Assembly: GCA_029582265.1 (NCBI GenBank)
Contig: CM055819.1
Coordinates: forward strand, 5,807,855-5,871,854
From: Zoroaster sp. YZ-2022
Lineage: Eukaryota; Echinodermata; Asteroidea; Forcipulatida; Zoroasteridae
Direction of reading: 5' to 3'
Length of the DNA stretch: 64,000 nucleotides
Position numbers and translations under genes: made by a program. The notes below the pieces were generated by a model that saw only the letters and a program-made list of their open reading frames with translations, made no database searches and was not told the DNA's origin. How positions within the stretch are numbered: the stretch's first letter is position 1; the number at the start of each line of letters is the position of its first letter. This document shows positions 34,582-44,945 of the stretch, piece after piece.

Positions 34582-34966
34582 TAGGACTGTGCGTTTTCGG
34601 TTATTTCGGGAACCGGATACCCGAAATTGAAAATTTTCGGATACCTGGGTACCCGAAAACAATTTTGTAAAAAAAAAAAAAAAAAATACTCCCGAATGTA
34701 TAAAACTGCCAATACGAACACAAGTTTCAAACAAAAGCCAGCAAGTCTGTGAAAGGCTGTCGGCAAATGTTTCTTCTAAAGCCTTCATCTAAGTTTTCTT
34801 CATTTTGTTAGCAAACAATGTGGGACTTCCATAGTTTTGTGTGGCTTAAAATGTTCAGTCGGAATTTTAAAAAGTCGTTTACGGGTAATTGGAACCGAAA
34901 AATGGAACCAGGGTAATGACATTTTCGGTCGGGTATCCGGATACCCGGATGCCCAGCACAGCCTTA
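34582..34966 (+). mobile_element. hAT-like MITE (family I), copy 2
   Basis: TAGGACTGTGCGTTTTCGGT at the left; GGATACCCGGATGCC and CAGCACAGCCTTA at the right. A 20-base poly-A expansion interrupts the left half. The target duplication is not clear. Confidence 0.85.
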
Positions 34967-35149
34967 TTCAAACAGTTGGATTTAAACATTAAACATTCTG
35001 GGGACAAAAATGTATGTAAATATTTTGGGCCAATTTCGGTAAAAATTTCTTTAAACATTTAAAAAACGGAGATTTTTTCAATTGAATATTTGCATTTGGG
35101 CCAAAACGAGCAGGTATAGGCCTACCTATACTTCCTAGGACTTGATAAC

Positions 35150-35445
35150 AAAAGGAAACGATAGAAACAATAGTCCCCAGATGAAGTCCTCATGGTCCTC
35201 GGAAGTCATTCGTGTACAAATCCTATGGGACATATCCAAGAAAGTCCAACAACAATAGGAACAATAGAGGAGAACAATGGGAGCTAGGTTCTCTGAAGTA
35301 TAGTATAACCAACACGTAGATGCGTGTACTTTTCTGTCTATACAACCGAGGAATCTGTAACAAAGGGACAATAGGTCCTCGGTTTCTGTATTGGGAACAA
35401 TAGGTCTTTGGTTGTCGGAACAATAGAGGGCACAATAGGAGGTTT
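35150..35445. repeat. Degenerate AACAATAGG-type repeat
   Basis: The words GGAACAATAG, GAACAATGGG, GGGACAATAGGTCCTCGG and GGAACAATAGGTCTTTGG recur with irregular spacing. A related pattern (ATTGTCCC, GGGGGTACCATTGTCCCC) lies at 38935-39070. Confidence 0.5.
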
Positions 35446-35569
35446 ACATCAATTACATACCTGTGTGTGTAGGTTGGGGTGGGGTTCAGGGGTGGGGAGA
35501 TCATATTAACCATCCCTGGACAAAAAAAGGTGGGGGTGTATTTATACTTTGTGGATTTACGCCCAACGT

Positions 35570-35868
35570 CAGGCCTGTGGTTTCTGATGGATTTTTCCTG
35601 ATTTCCTGATTTTTTTTTTTAAATCTCCCTTTGCCTCAAAGTGTTCTTGAAAGAAGAGAAGTACCCACCGAGGAAATAAAGAAGTAGCCTGTATTGTGTC
35701 CAATCCTCTAGTTTCTTGTTTGTGGGGATGTGGAGAGTCGGTACATCCTCCAAAATTAAACATCCAGGAGGTGACGGGGCGCTAGCGCTTTGTCCTCTAG
35801 ACCAAAGGGAGACCCAGGCCCGCTACCCATTCTTCGGGATTGTTTACTTTTGTCAAATCACACCACTG
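35570..35868 (+). mobile_element. Family P MITE, copy 1
   Basis: Starts CAGGCCTGTGGTTTCTGATG and ends CAAATCACACCACTG, a short terminal inverted repeat of the CAGG(G/C)NTGTGATTT type seen in hAT elements. Copies at 39327, 46467 and 51226. Confidence 0.8.
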
Positions 35869-37067
35869 AAACGTGACATCATTTTCCAAACGTGATCTAT
35901 GGCGAAATCGAGAAATGAAAACCATATAATATGAAATCGATATCTTCTAAAAGATTTTTATTTCCGGATAGTGGCATCGTGTGTCAAGATCTAGAATGTA
36001 TACTTTATGAAAAGCGCAGAAAATGCTGAGTTGCTGGCTTCATTGGCTCCCATAGGCTAGCTCCATATAAACTCAACTTGTATAAATCAACGGCTGTTCA
36101 GTTAGCCCTTTCCATACATATCAGTAATGAGCAACAAAAGCGTATAGCCTATACAGTGTTTTTGTTGGTTACGTTTGAATCAAGGTGCCAAAGGTCTATA
36201 GTAAAAGTCGAAACTAGATATGTACAAAACAAATAGATTTAGAGTTACACACGGAACAAAGTAAAAATGCAGACAGTAAACAGCCGTTGGATATCATCAC
36301 CAGCGTAAGAAACATGGCTTTATATGGTAAAGTTCGATAATGAATATTCATACAGATGAGATAATGGAGTGCACATGACGTCATGACTTAGTGAATGACG
36401 CTTTCATGTCTTAGAGAAGGATGAACAGCAGTGGAGAAATCTTGTTTGATCAAATCCTGTCGTTTGAATGTTCAAAATTTATATCATTAACGGATTTTTT
36501 TACGTCAGTGTGTTCTTACTACGATCAAGCTAACTGAAATCAGATCTTCTCCATCAATCGCTCAGCCATCTCCAAATTGAAGAGAAGGCCCAAGGAATTG
36601 TAAACATCTACTGTGTATATTAAATCGAATTTGAAGCTTTGTTGAAGAACAGCAGAAGTAACGTGTGTGGTAGCACCACGTAACAATCTCTCAAGACCCA
36701 AGAGTTGTAAATTGTGTTGGGTTTCTGAGAGCAACCGGTTGTAAAAGGAACTCGGCGTTTCGATTAGTGTACTCCTATCGTCTCCTGGAGAAGATCAGGC
36801 ATGTAAATCGAAGCGTCGATTTGTCTCACCACCGTTTATTGTAATATAGGATTTCAACGTGTCTACCGTATTAAAGGAATTGGTTCCTAAATAAAATGGT
36901 TATTTTTTTACAGTGATGCTTAGACTCAATATGTTAAATTGCTGTCCTCTGCAAAATTAACACAGTATTTGTAAAAGGTACGTAGGAGGTAATTAAAGAT
37001 GTAGGCTATATCGCCCGTGTATTTCGGTATTGGATTGGCATAATCAGTGTTATATCCATATACCGGT
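35869..37067. other. No gene; possible retroelement end at 36785
   Basis: CTCCTGGAGAAGATCAGGCA then ATCGAAGCGTCG at 36783-36820 resembles the hairpin-GAAA motif of 38150 in decayed form. Otherwise unassigned. Confidence 0.4.
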
Positions 37068-37490
37068 ACTCGGACTCGAGTACATTTTTCTGCACGCGTA
37101 CTCGTCCCCGTACTCATGAAATTGTACTCGTAGTCGTACTCAAAAGAAAATGTAGCCTGAAGATCTGACGTCACGCTTTGAGCTAGAAGAGGCGCGTGAA
37201 TTGCGCCAGATCATGGCCGTGCGTCCGCCATGTTTTCACCCGATGTTCAACTTTGACCTTGGTTGGTAGCTAGCGCGCGAGCCTCGAAGCGTGACGTCAG
37301 ATCTTCAGCACAACGTATCCAATGAAACCCTTTGAATGGTACATGAGCCTGTCTATATCCTTGATATAGGATAAAGACAGGGGACCAGTCTCAAGAAAAT
37401 GTTGCCATGCCATGGGGATGTATACTCTTATAGTTCTCGTAATCATGACGAGTTCTCGTACTCACCAATGTATTCGCACTTCCAGTAAAG
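37068..37490. mobile_element. GTACTCG-rich hAT-like remnant, split by an inserted MITE
   Basis: CGGTACTCGGACTCGAGTAC, CGCGTACTCGTCCCCGTACT and similar words occur at 37068-37142, and again as GTTCTCGTACTC at 37450-37475. The design matches families I-L but ends and target duplication are not resolved. An inserted hairpin element lies at 37157-37308. Confidence 0.45.
37157..37308. mobile_element. Short MITE (family R) nested in GTACTCG element
   Basis: CTGAAGATCTGACGTCACGC at the left and GCGTGACGTCAGATCTTCAG at the right are perfect complements. About 152 bp. Confidence 0.85.
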
Positions 37491-37506
37491 AGTCTATACT
37501 AACGGA

Positions 37507-37837
37507 GTGTCGTGGCCGAGCGGTCTAGCTTACCGGACTCAAGTTCTGGTGTTAGCAGCAAAATGTGGGTTCGAATCCCGGCCGTGACACTTGTGTCCTT
37601 GAGCAAGATACTTAACCATAATTGCTTCTCTCCACCCAGGGGTTAAATGGGTACCTGTGAGGGCAGAGTTGGTTGATCAGCCCTATATGCGCTGTAATGG
37701 CAGCAATTGAGCTGTATACTCCCCAGGGAGCTGAGATGGTTTCAGGAATGATTTATGAGCCTTATGAGCAGGGGTAATGATATAATGCGCCTTGAGCACC
37801 ACTTAGTTGGTGGATACGTGCGCTATATAAGTCCACA

Positions 37838-37894
<57 letters not shown>
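37507..37894 (+). mobile_element. Full-length tRNA-derived SINE with (ATT)n tail
   Basis: The head is tRNA-like, with A box TGGCCGAGCGGT and B box GGTTCGAATCC. It is followed by TGTCCTTGAGCAAGATACTT, a body with GAGCTGTATACTCCCCAGGG and a 3' end GCGCCTTGAGCACCACTTAG, then a long (ATT)n tail (about 37840-37894). The head folds as a tRNA but the attached body shows it is a SINE, not a tRNA gene. Siblings at 41136 and 7603. Confidence 0.9.
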
Positions 37895-37895
<1 letters not shown>

Positions 37896-38129
37896 CTGTA
37901 ACAATGTATGGGATGGGGTACAACTTTTTTCTCTCCATCCAGTAAAAGGAGGTGAAGCACAGTTATGTATAGTTCAAATAATTGTTTATGCGCGCAATTC
38001 TATACCTCTGGCAGAAAGAAACTATTTCCCCTAAATAGCAAAATATAGTTTATAATGAAGGTGGTCGCCGTAAATAATTCATCTTTGGTGATTTTGGTAA
38101 ATGTTACGTCAAGAAGTGAAATCTTTCTT
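37895..38129. other. No gene seen
   Basis: Short unassigned interval. Confidence 0.4.
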
Positions 38130-38300
38130 TCTACATACATTCTCCTGAGGACGATCAGAGCATACTGATCGAAACGTCGAGTTGTACCTCCAGTTCTTTT
38201 CAGAACTAATTACTACTCAATTGAGAATTTCACATGGTGTCACCGCAATTAGTCTTACTTATCCTCTTCACCATGCAAAGCTACATGTTTTACCTTTCTA
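38130..38300 (+). mobile_element. 3' end of a retroelement, probably Penelope-like, copy 2
   Basis: CTCCTGAGGACGATCAG, a loop, CTGATCGAAACGTCG, then CCAGTTCTTTTCAGAACTAA and ACTACTCAA as at 8825. CTGAGGA then stem then GAAA fits the hammerhead core CUGANGA..GAAA, although stem III and a cleavage site were not established. Confidence 0.5.
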
Positions 38301-38308
38301 CATACACG

Positions 38309-38541
38309 TACACTCTAAAAAACGAAGTGCTGAATATAGCACCTCTTGTGTAGTCACTATACAAGCTCCTAAAAAGTGCTAAAATTAACACGTGAAGTGC
38401 TATATTCAGCACTTCGTTTTTAGATTGCATATACAAAATACACTCGAAGTGCTGCGTATAGCACTTCAAGTGTTAATTTTAGCACTTTTTAGGAGCTTGT
38501 ATAGTGACTGCTATATTCAGCACTTCGTTTTTTAGAGTGTA
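38309..38541. mobile_element. Family F palindromic MITE, copy 2
   Basis: TACACTCTAAAAAACGAAGT to TTTTTTAGAGTGTA, internally the same four inverted GTGCTATATTCAGCAC words as copy 1. Somewhat shorter near its right end. TA at each side. Confidence 0.88.
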
Positions 38542-39326
38542 GTAGTATACTGTGTGGTAACTTTAATGTTACAAAAAAACATGGACCATTATTTTTGTAG
38601 CATTATAGGCTTATACATAAAACATGTAAACGTGACGAACAGCAAACAGCAACAACGTATTTTTTTCAATGAATTCCGCTGGGAAAATGAAAAGGCACAC
38701 ATTAATTACCGGTCTGTTGTTGTTAAAATAATATTATGGCATATAAGCCATCCATGTATATCCACATTGTACGTTTTGCTGGCTTAAAAAAACATTGGCA
38801 GTGCATGAAATAATTTGCACATAGGTCTATGTATTTATAATTCATGGTCTATACGTAACCTACAGTTTTTCACCCCTCCACAGTCCCCCCCCCCCCCCAC
38901 ACCCACACACCCACACAACCTTACAGATCGGGTTTTTGGGGGTACCACCATTGTCCTCCTATTATTGTCCCTTATAATTGTCCCTAGAATTTCTCTTGTG
39001 GGGTTCACGGAAACAAAGACCGACTTGTGGGGGTACCATTGTCCCCATTCAGAAAGTACCCCACAAGTGGCCTCCTGCGTGCACACCCACACCCGCACAC
39101 ACCCACTTTTTGAGCCCAGTAAACAAAACATTCGGTAGCACTTTACATTATGTTTGGAAATGACTGGTGGGTCACCATTGTTTTCAAATGTACAACGTGA
39201 CAAACGAATTCAAAAATCTCACAATATATACTCTTGGTGGTCTATTGGAATTGGACAAACCTGTATGCATCCCCCGCCTACCACCAGACATTTGACGAGC
39301 AATTTACATTTCGGCTGTAGTAATCA
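38542..39326. other. No gene; C/A-rich and ATTGTCC repeats
   Basis: Poly-C at about 38885-38898 with (CACACC)n after it, then the degenerate ATTGTCC region 38935-39070. Overlapping long frames here come from the CA-rich composition. Confidence 0.5.
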
Positions 39327-39631
39327 CAGGCCTGTGATTTCTCAGGATTTTTTGCTGATTTAATTATTATTATTATTATTATTTTTTTTTTTACAAATCT
39401 CCCTTTGCTTCAAAATTTTCTTGAAAAAAGAGAAGTAACTATATACCCAGGAAAGAAAGAAGAAGCCTGCATTGTGTTCAAAACTCTAGTTTCTTGTTTG
39501 TGGGGATGTGGAGAGTCTGTAAATCCTCCAAAATTAAACATTCAGGAGGTTCGGGGGGCTTTGTCCTCTAGAGACTCAGGCCGGCTACCCATTTTTCAGG
39601 ATTTTTTTTAGTTTTGTCAAATCACACCCCC
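39327..39631 (+). mobile_element. Family P MITE, copy 2
   Basis: CAGGCCTGTGATTTCTCAGG to GTCAAATCACACCCCCAG. (ATT)n plus poly-T at about 39362-39391 expands the left part. Confidence 0.8.
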
Positions 39632-39952
39632 AGAAGTAACACAGTAAGTATTCCATCTTCATGTTCTTTCAAACAACTACGAGTCCAAATGGAGGCTTGA
39701 TGAAAAATGGGCTTGCTCATTGGTTATGTATGGACATCAGCGCTGTGATCGTGTTTAAGAATGGTCCCAGCATAATAAACGTCATACACATATTCGCATG
39801 CACGCATTCTGTCGTTACACAAACATTAAGTGAAACCCCATAAAAACATTACCCATGAATGCCAATGACACTAATAACATTGTTTTTCAGTCAGATGCAC
39901 GTTGAATCGGGTCCTTACAAGTATACAAGAATTCGTTATTTTACTCATGGTA

Positions 39953-40362
39953 AGGCCAAAAAATGTATCCGGTTTCTGGTCATAGGTCAGCTTCGAAATC
40001 GGTGCGGTGACGCGCTTTTTTGTAATTTTTTGTAATTTTTTTATTTTTTAAATGTTTTTTTTTGCCAACCAGTGAAATACATAAATAGATACATGTATAC
40101 GCGGCTATTGGAAGTAGACCAAATTTCCCAGACACAATGGTGGCTTAGAGAGCCGCACAAATCTGGCAAACGTTCATACCCCTATGTGAAAAAAAAGCCG
40201 TTTAAAACACAGCGTGGCAGAATTCCACTCCGGCAATTTTGGCTGCAACTGGACAAAGTTTCATTGAAAAAAAGAAAGAAAACTATTTAAAAAAATGCCA
40301 ACGCGCGGGTCTGGGGCGACGCGTGCGGAGACCAGAAACCGAAGACTTTTTTTGTTTGGCCT
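39953..40362 (+). mobile_element. Family O MITE, copy 3
   Basis: AAGGCCAAAAAATG then CCGGTTTCTGGTCATAGGTC at the left, GACCAGAAACCGAAGAC then TTTGGCCT at the right. T-rich expansion at 40016-40060. 39632-39952 before it shows no feature. Confidence 0.85.
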
Positions 40363-40624
40363 ACTCGCCCTCGAATACTCGTTTGCATGAATGTTCGCAC
40401 TTGTGCTCGTGCCATGACAAAGTACTCGTACTTTATGCCAAAATTCACAACTGCATATACAACTCTGCATGGGTATAATCATTACCAGAAATTTTGGTTT
40501 AAATCATTCAGGAGCTTGGATGAACAGTTATTAATTGACTGAATGAATTTATGACAATCAGACCCGCCAGTTGGGACATTATATCTAATACTGTTAAAAC
40601 CATGTTTCTGACTATTATTTATTT

Positions 40625-40692
40625 TAAAAAAAGTCTCCGGTTTCTGGTCACCGCGCGCATAGCATCAGACCCGCGTGTCGGCAGTTTTAATT

Positions 40693-40730
<38 letters not shown>

Positions 40731-41047
40731 GATATGAAATGATGTCCAATTGCAACTAAAATTGCTGGCTCGATTGGAATTCTGCCGTGCTGTGCTTTAA
40801 ACGACTTTTTTTCACATAGGGGTATGAACGTTTGCCCGATTTGTGAGGCCTCTCTTAGCCACCATGCATACTTTGTATATGGGAAATTTGGTCCCCGCGT
40901 ATACAATGTATTAAGTATTTCCCTGTTGGAAAAAAAATAAATAAATAAAAAAAATTAAAAAAACAAAGATGGCCGGAAAAAAAGCGCGTCACCGCACCGA
41001 TTTTGAAGCCGACCGATGACCAGAAACCAGAGACTTTTTTTGGCCTA
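40625..41047 (-). mobile_element. Family O MITE, copy 4
   Basis: Reverse orientation, ending GACTTTTTTTGGCCTA. Contains a (TTG)n microsatellite at 40694-40731. Only 260 bases separate it from copy 3 in opposite orientation, so the pair forms a large imperfect inverted repeat. Confidence 0.85.
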
Positions 41048-41135
41048 AGTCATCCTTTCTACACTGGTAAAATAGCAATATTCCGATAAAAAAAATATAA
41101 TACCGGTAAACTAACAAAAAGCACGGGCAATACAT

Positions 41136-41496
41136 AGTCGAGTGGTTTAAGTGCATCGGATTTGTGTTCTGATGGCTGAGTCGTCAGAATGTGGGTTCGA
41201 ATCCCAACCGCGACCGGGGTACTTGTGTCCTTGAGCAAGACACTTTACCATAATTGCTTCTCTCCACCCAGGGGTAAATGGGTACCTGTGAGGGCAGTGT
41301 TGGTTAATGTGTTTGATTAGCCCATATGCGCTGAAATGGCAGCAATTGAGCTGTATACTCCCCAGGGAATTGAGATGGTTTCAGGAATGATTTATGAGCC
41401 TGATGAGCAGGGGTAATAATATAATGCGCCTTGAGCACCAGTTTGGTGGATACGTGCGCCATATAAGTCTACATATTATTATTATTATTATTATTA
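41136..41496 (+). mobile_element. tRNA-derived SINE with (ATT)n tail
   Basis: GTCGAGTGGTTTAAGTGCA and B box GGTTCGAATCC, then TGTCCTTGAGCAAGACACTT and the same body and tail as the SINE at 37507. The tail abuts family A copy 12 directly. Confidence 0.88.
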
Positions 41497-41726
41497 TTAA
41501 AGGGACTGTGTCGTCACGATCAACAGGGCATGGAATCAGAGTGCTAGTTTGATATTATTTCAGTGACTGACAATAATGCTCCACATGATAAGGTCATATT
41601 ACCGTTGCTGTGGCATAAATAAATGAGCAAGTAATTTTCACTGACTGTGTTCATCTTAAACTATAGGACACCGATTCCATGCCCTGTTGAAAGTCTGCTC
41701 TGTTCGTGACGATATTATCCCTTTAA
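41497..41726 (+). mobile_element. Family A TTAA-MITE, copy 12
   Basis: Starts TTAAAGGGACTGTGTCGTCA immediately after the SINE (ATT)n tail, ends TATTATCCCTTTAA. ATTATTATTAA supplies the TTAA target, so it probably jumped into the SINE tail. Confidence 0.85.
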
Positions 41727-42115
41727 CCTTAATACCACGTCACAACTGTTTATGTTTGGACCATCTTCTGTCAACAGATTGAGTTTTATGGCAGACACAA
41801 AAGTGTGTATCTTTATAATAATGTTTGTTTTTAATTATAGTTTGTAAATTACGTTGACAGGCTGAAAACATCAATATTTCAGAAAGTAACCATGATTTAT
41901 AAATGCCCAAGACACTTTAGACAATCTGATTGGGCGAAAGGTGATCCCGTGGGGGTGTAGTAAAAAGGAAATGTAAGATCTTCGCGCGGTCTGTAAACAC
42001 AAAATCAAGACCGCGGGGTCGTGTGGCCACGGGCGATTATTTGTTTTGCTGACATACTGTCAAAATGTAAGATTTTATGATGACCTCCACTGACGGCATT
42101 ACTGCTGATGATGTG
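41727..42115. other. No gene seen
   Basis: Unassigned; a small CGCGGTCT/AGACCGCG inverted pair lies at 41976-42016. Confidence 0.4.
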
Positions 42116-42483
42116 AGGCTGTGCCGGGCATCCGGATACCCGACCGAAAATGTCATTACCCAGTTTCATTTTCGGTTCCAATTACCCGTAAACGACTTTT
42201 AAAAATTCCGACTGAAATTTTTACGCCACACAAATGGAAGTCTCTGAAATGTTGCTAACAAAATGAAGAAAACTAGGATGAAGGCTGTAGAAGTAACATT
42301 TGCCGACATCCTCTCACAGACTTGCCGGCATTTGTTTGAAACTTGTGTTCGTATTGGTTATTTTATACATTCGGGTTATGTGTGTTATGTGTTTTTTACA
42401 AAATTGTTTACGGGTACCCAGGTATCCGAAGATTTCCAATTTCGGGTATTCGGTTCCCGAAATAACCGAAAACGCACAGCCCT
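42116..42483 (-). mobile_element. hAT-like MITE (family I), copy 3
   Basis: Reverse orientation: AGGCTGTGCCGGGCATCCGG to ACCGAAAACGCACAGCCCT. Flanks ATGATGTG and ATGATGCC agree at six of eight bases, as expected for an aged 8-bp target duplication. Confidence 0.88.
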
Positions 42484-42704
42484 ATGATGCCAATGTTTCG
42501 AAGAGGGCCTTGTTGAAACAAACATGTGATGTCACTTGAGTCACATCGCAGGTTTCATATGGGTTCCCCCACTAAATAGTGACAAATTCATGCGCCGAGC
42601 TGTTTATCAAAATATTTCTTAAAAAACAAAGATTTGACTCTTTGAGGCCCATACAATTTGAGGGATTGTGTAAAAAATGGTCCATTATCGTGACCTGGAT
42701 ACAC

Positions 42705-42962
42705 TACAGTATGTCCCCCCAAAAGTGTCACTCTATAACTATTTCTGAAAATATACCAAAACCCCGAAATACATTTTGGAACTTTTTCAATTGCACAGAT
42801 ACTTCTTGGCCTAAACACCTGTGAGTTTTATGTAATTTCTCACAGGTGTTTAGGCCAAGGATTAGGAGTATCTGTGCAATTGAAAAGTTCCAAAATTTAT
42901 TTCGTGGTTTTGGTATATTTTCAGAAATAGTTAGAGTGACACTTTTTTGGGGACATACTGTA
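42705..42962. mobile_element. Near-perfect hairpin MITE, mariner-like (family S)
   Basis: TACAGTATGTCCCC at the left and GGGGACATACTGTA at the right, with arms of about 120 bases that pair almost throughout around a 14-base loop (TTTTATGTAATTTC region). TA at both ends fits Tc1/mariner insertion. Confidence 0.9.
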
Positions 42963-43648
42963 TAGGCTCTGAAAAAGTAGTCCTAATTTGCTTCCAAGCG
43001 CGCGTAGGGCGGTTCCCCATAATGGCTGTTTTTCAGTGTGGGCGTTTTCACTAGTGTAGAGGGTGGTTTCTATTGGGATGAGAATAACCCGACGGGCATC
43101 TGGACTGTTCACATTAAATTGATAATGAAATAAAAGGTGAGACAGCAATCAATATTTTGTTTTTTAATTTGAACAAATTTAAGATTTCTTTGTATTTTTG
43201 TTTGAATGATTTTTGAATATTTTGTATTTAGCGTTGGTTGCTATGGGAGTTGATTTTAGTGGGCTGCACCCTTTATGTTGCCTGGAGAAGGAATATAGGT
43301 GCATGCGCTTTCTCACCATGATAAATCAAAGCTCCAACCTTCATCCTGTGACTGCAATGCACTGTATTATAGATACGGTCTACAATCGGTGATTAAAATT
43401 TAACCAAAGGGCCCAATTGTAATGTAAAACTTATTAATTTGGCGAAGGCGGAAGTTGAATATAATAGCAGTATTCCCTAGAAAATGTATGAGGTGTTTTT
43501 TTTCTTAAGGAAAGTAAAATTATTACCAATATTAGGTTATCAGAACGAGTTTGCTTTCCAAATTTCAACATTAGACTGAATTCGACAAGTCTATTCTTTT
43601 TAAATATAGGCCTATATTTTGGGTCAAAGATAGTAAGCACATAGCCTA
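42963..43648. other. No gene seen
   Basis: No supported feature. Confidence 0.45.
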
Positions 43649-43915
43649 CACTGTAAAAATGATGTTTAGAATTTAAACACATGCAAAATAAACGCGTTTA
43701 ATAGGAATGCGTTTAAATGCTAAACGGCCATCCTCAGTACATGTCACAAAGCTAAACGTGCTTAGCGTTTTGACACCTGTTCGTATGGTATTTAGCATTC
43801 AAACGCACATCACAGAAAAGCAGAATCGAAACATGTTTTAGGCTAAACATGTGAAAAAAGTGAGTACAACCTTTGCGTTTAGAAATTGTGTTTGGATTCT
43901 AAACACCATTATTAT
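43649..43915. mobile_element. Family D MITE, copy 2
   Basis: Starts CACTGTAAAAATGATGTTTA and ends GGATTCTAAACACCATTATT. Interior arranged in the opposite sense to the copy at 4397. Confidence 0.75.
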
Positions 43916-43929
43916 GGTGTATAGGCCTG

Positions 43930-44123
43930 TCGATGCTTAAAACTCATCTTATGTCACAACTCTTCAAAGATGATGTATATTTGTAATTGCATTGTAGGTA
44001 CATGTATCTCGGTACATAATTTGTTTTCCCTATGCTATCATTGTATATTGTTTGTATTAATGTTTTTCTTTGTTTCCGCGCCTTGAGCGCCCAGCAGGGT
44101 GGATATGTGCGCGCTAAAAATCT

Positions 44124-44147
<24 letters not shown>
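43930..44147 (+). mobile_element. 3' end of a non-LTR retrotransposon (RT C-terminus and tail)
   Basis: Frame 43930-43986 reads SMLKTHLMSQLFKDDVYL then stop. LKTHL..xLF is the usual last stretch of reverse transcriptase ORFs in several non-LTR clades. A short 3' UTR with GCGCCTTGAGCGCCCAGCAG follows and ends in (ATT)n. The 5' part is missing and begins right after the family D element. The tail resembles the 3' ends of the SINEs in this window, as expected where SINEs borrow a LINE tail. Confidence 0.5.
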
Positions 44148-44152
<5 letters not shown>

Positions 44153-44154
<2 letters not shown>

Positions 44155-44570
44155 GACATAAAACACAATAAAGGGGGCCACTTTGCATCCGTCACGTCAG
44201 CAGTTTTTCCAATGGTTGTTATTTATTTTTAAGTACCTGAAACCGACCAAAAAGTGTTTCAACATGTGAATGGACATGCAGGCTTATACTAGAACTAATT
44301 TGAGTTAATTTATTTTATTTTTTTATTTTTTTCAATTTATTTTTTTACCCTCAAATTTCCATAAAAATTGGACGGAAAAAAGTTACCTCACTTTTACCTC
44401 CATTTGTTGATGGAAATTTTAGGGTAATTAAAAAAATAATAATAATAATCAACTCAAATTATCTTTAGGATAAGCATGCATGTCTATTCAAATGTTGAAA
44501 TTCTTTTTGGGTGGTTTCAGATATTAAAAAAAAAAATTACAGTGGCCCCCTTTATTGTGTTTTATGTCAT
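44153..44570. mobile_element. MITE with CACAATAAAGGGGGCC ends (family T)
   Basis: ATGACATAAAACACAATAAA then GGGGGCCACT at the left is mirrored by AGTGGCCCCCTTTATTGTGT and TTTATGTCAT at the right. A second inverted pair (TTTGAGTTAATT and ACCTGAAACC/GGTTTCAG) lies inside. Confidence 0.85.
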
Positions 44571-44613
44571 GCAGTTATGCAAACCGTATACAAATGTGGT
44601 ATTGTAAAAATGG

Positions 44614-44822
44614 TACTGTAAAATGGTGTTTAGAATTTAACCACACGCAAAATAAACGTGTCACAAGGCTAAACGTGCTTAGCTTTTTGACATGTTCATA
44701 TGGTATTAAGCATTCAAACGTCACAGAAAAGCACATTCTAAACATGTTTTCGGGCTAAACATGTGAAAAGATTGAATACAAGATAAGTGTTCAGAAATGT
44801 GTTTGGATTCTAAACACCATAT
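44614..44822. mobile_element. Family D MITE, copy 3
   Basis: TACTGTAAAATGGTGTTTAG to TGGATTCTAAACACCAT, about 60 bp shorter than copy 2. Confidence 0.75.
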
Positions 44823-44825
44823 CAA

Positions 44826-44945
44826 GATATCAGTTTTTGAGGAAAACGAAGTTCATTTCTCCTTCTTTACCACAAAACCCCCAGAGGTCTGTACATGATA
44901 AACAAGGAGAGGAATCACCCACGGTTGTATTTCCCCAGCGAGACT
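44826..44945. repeat. Diverged repeat shared with 48403-48520
   Basis: GATATCAGTTT, AAGTTCATTTCTCC, TTTACCACAAA and AAGGAGAG occur in the same order at both places. No ends or coding potential seen. Confidence 0.6.

Noticed and set aside
38815..39203. Overlapping frames of 107 and 122 codons
   Set aside because: Driven by C-rich and CA-rich simple sequence and the ATTGTCC repeat.
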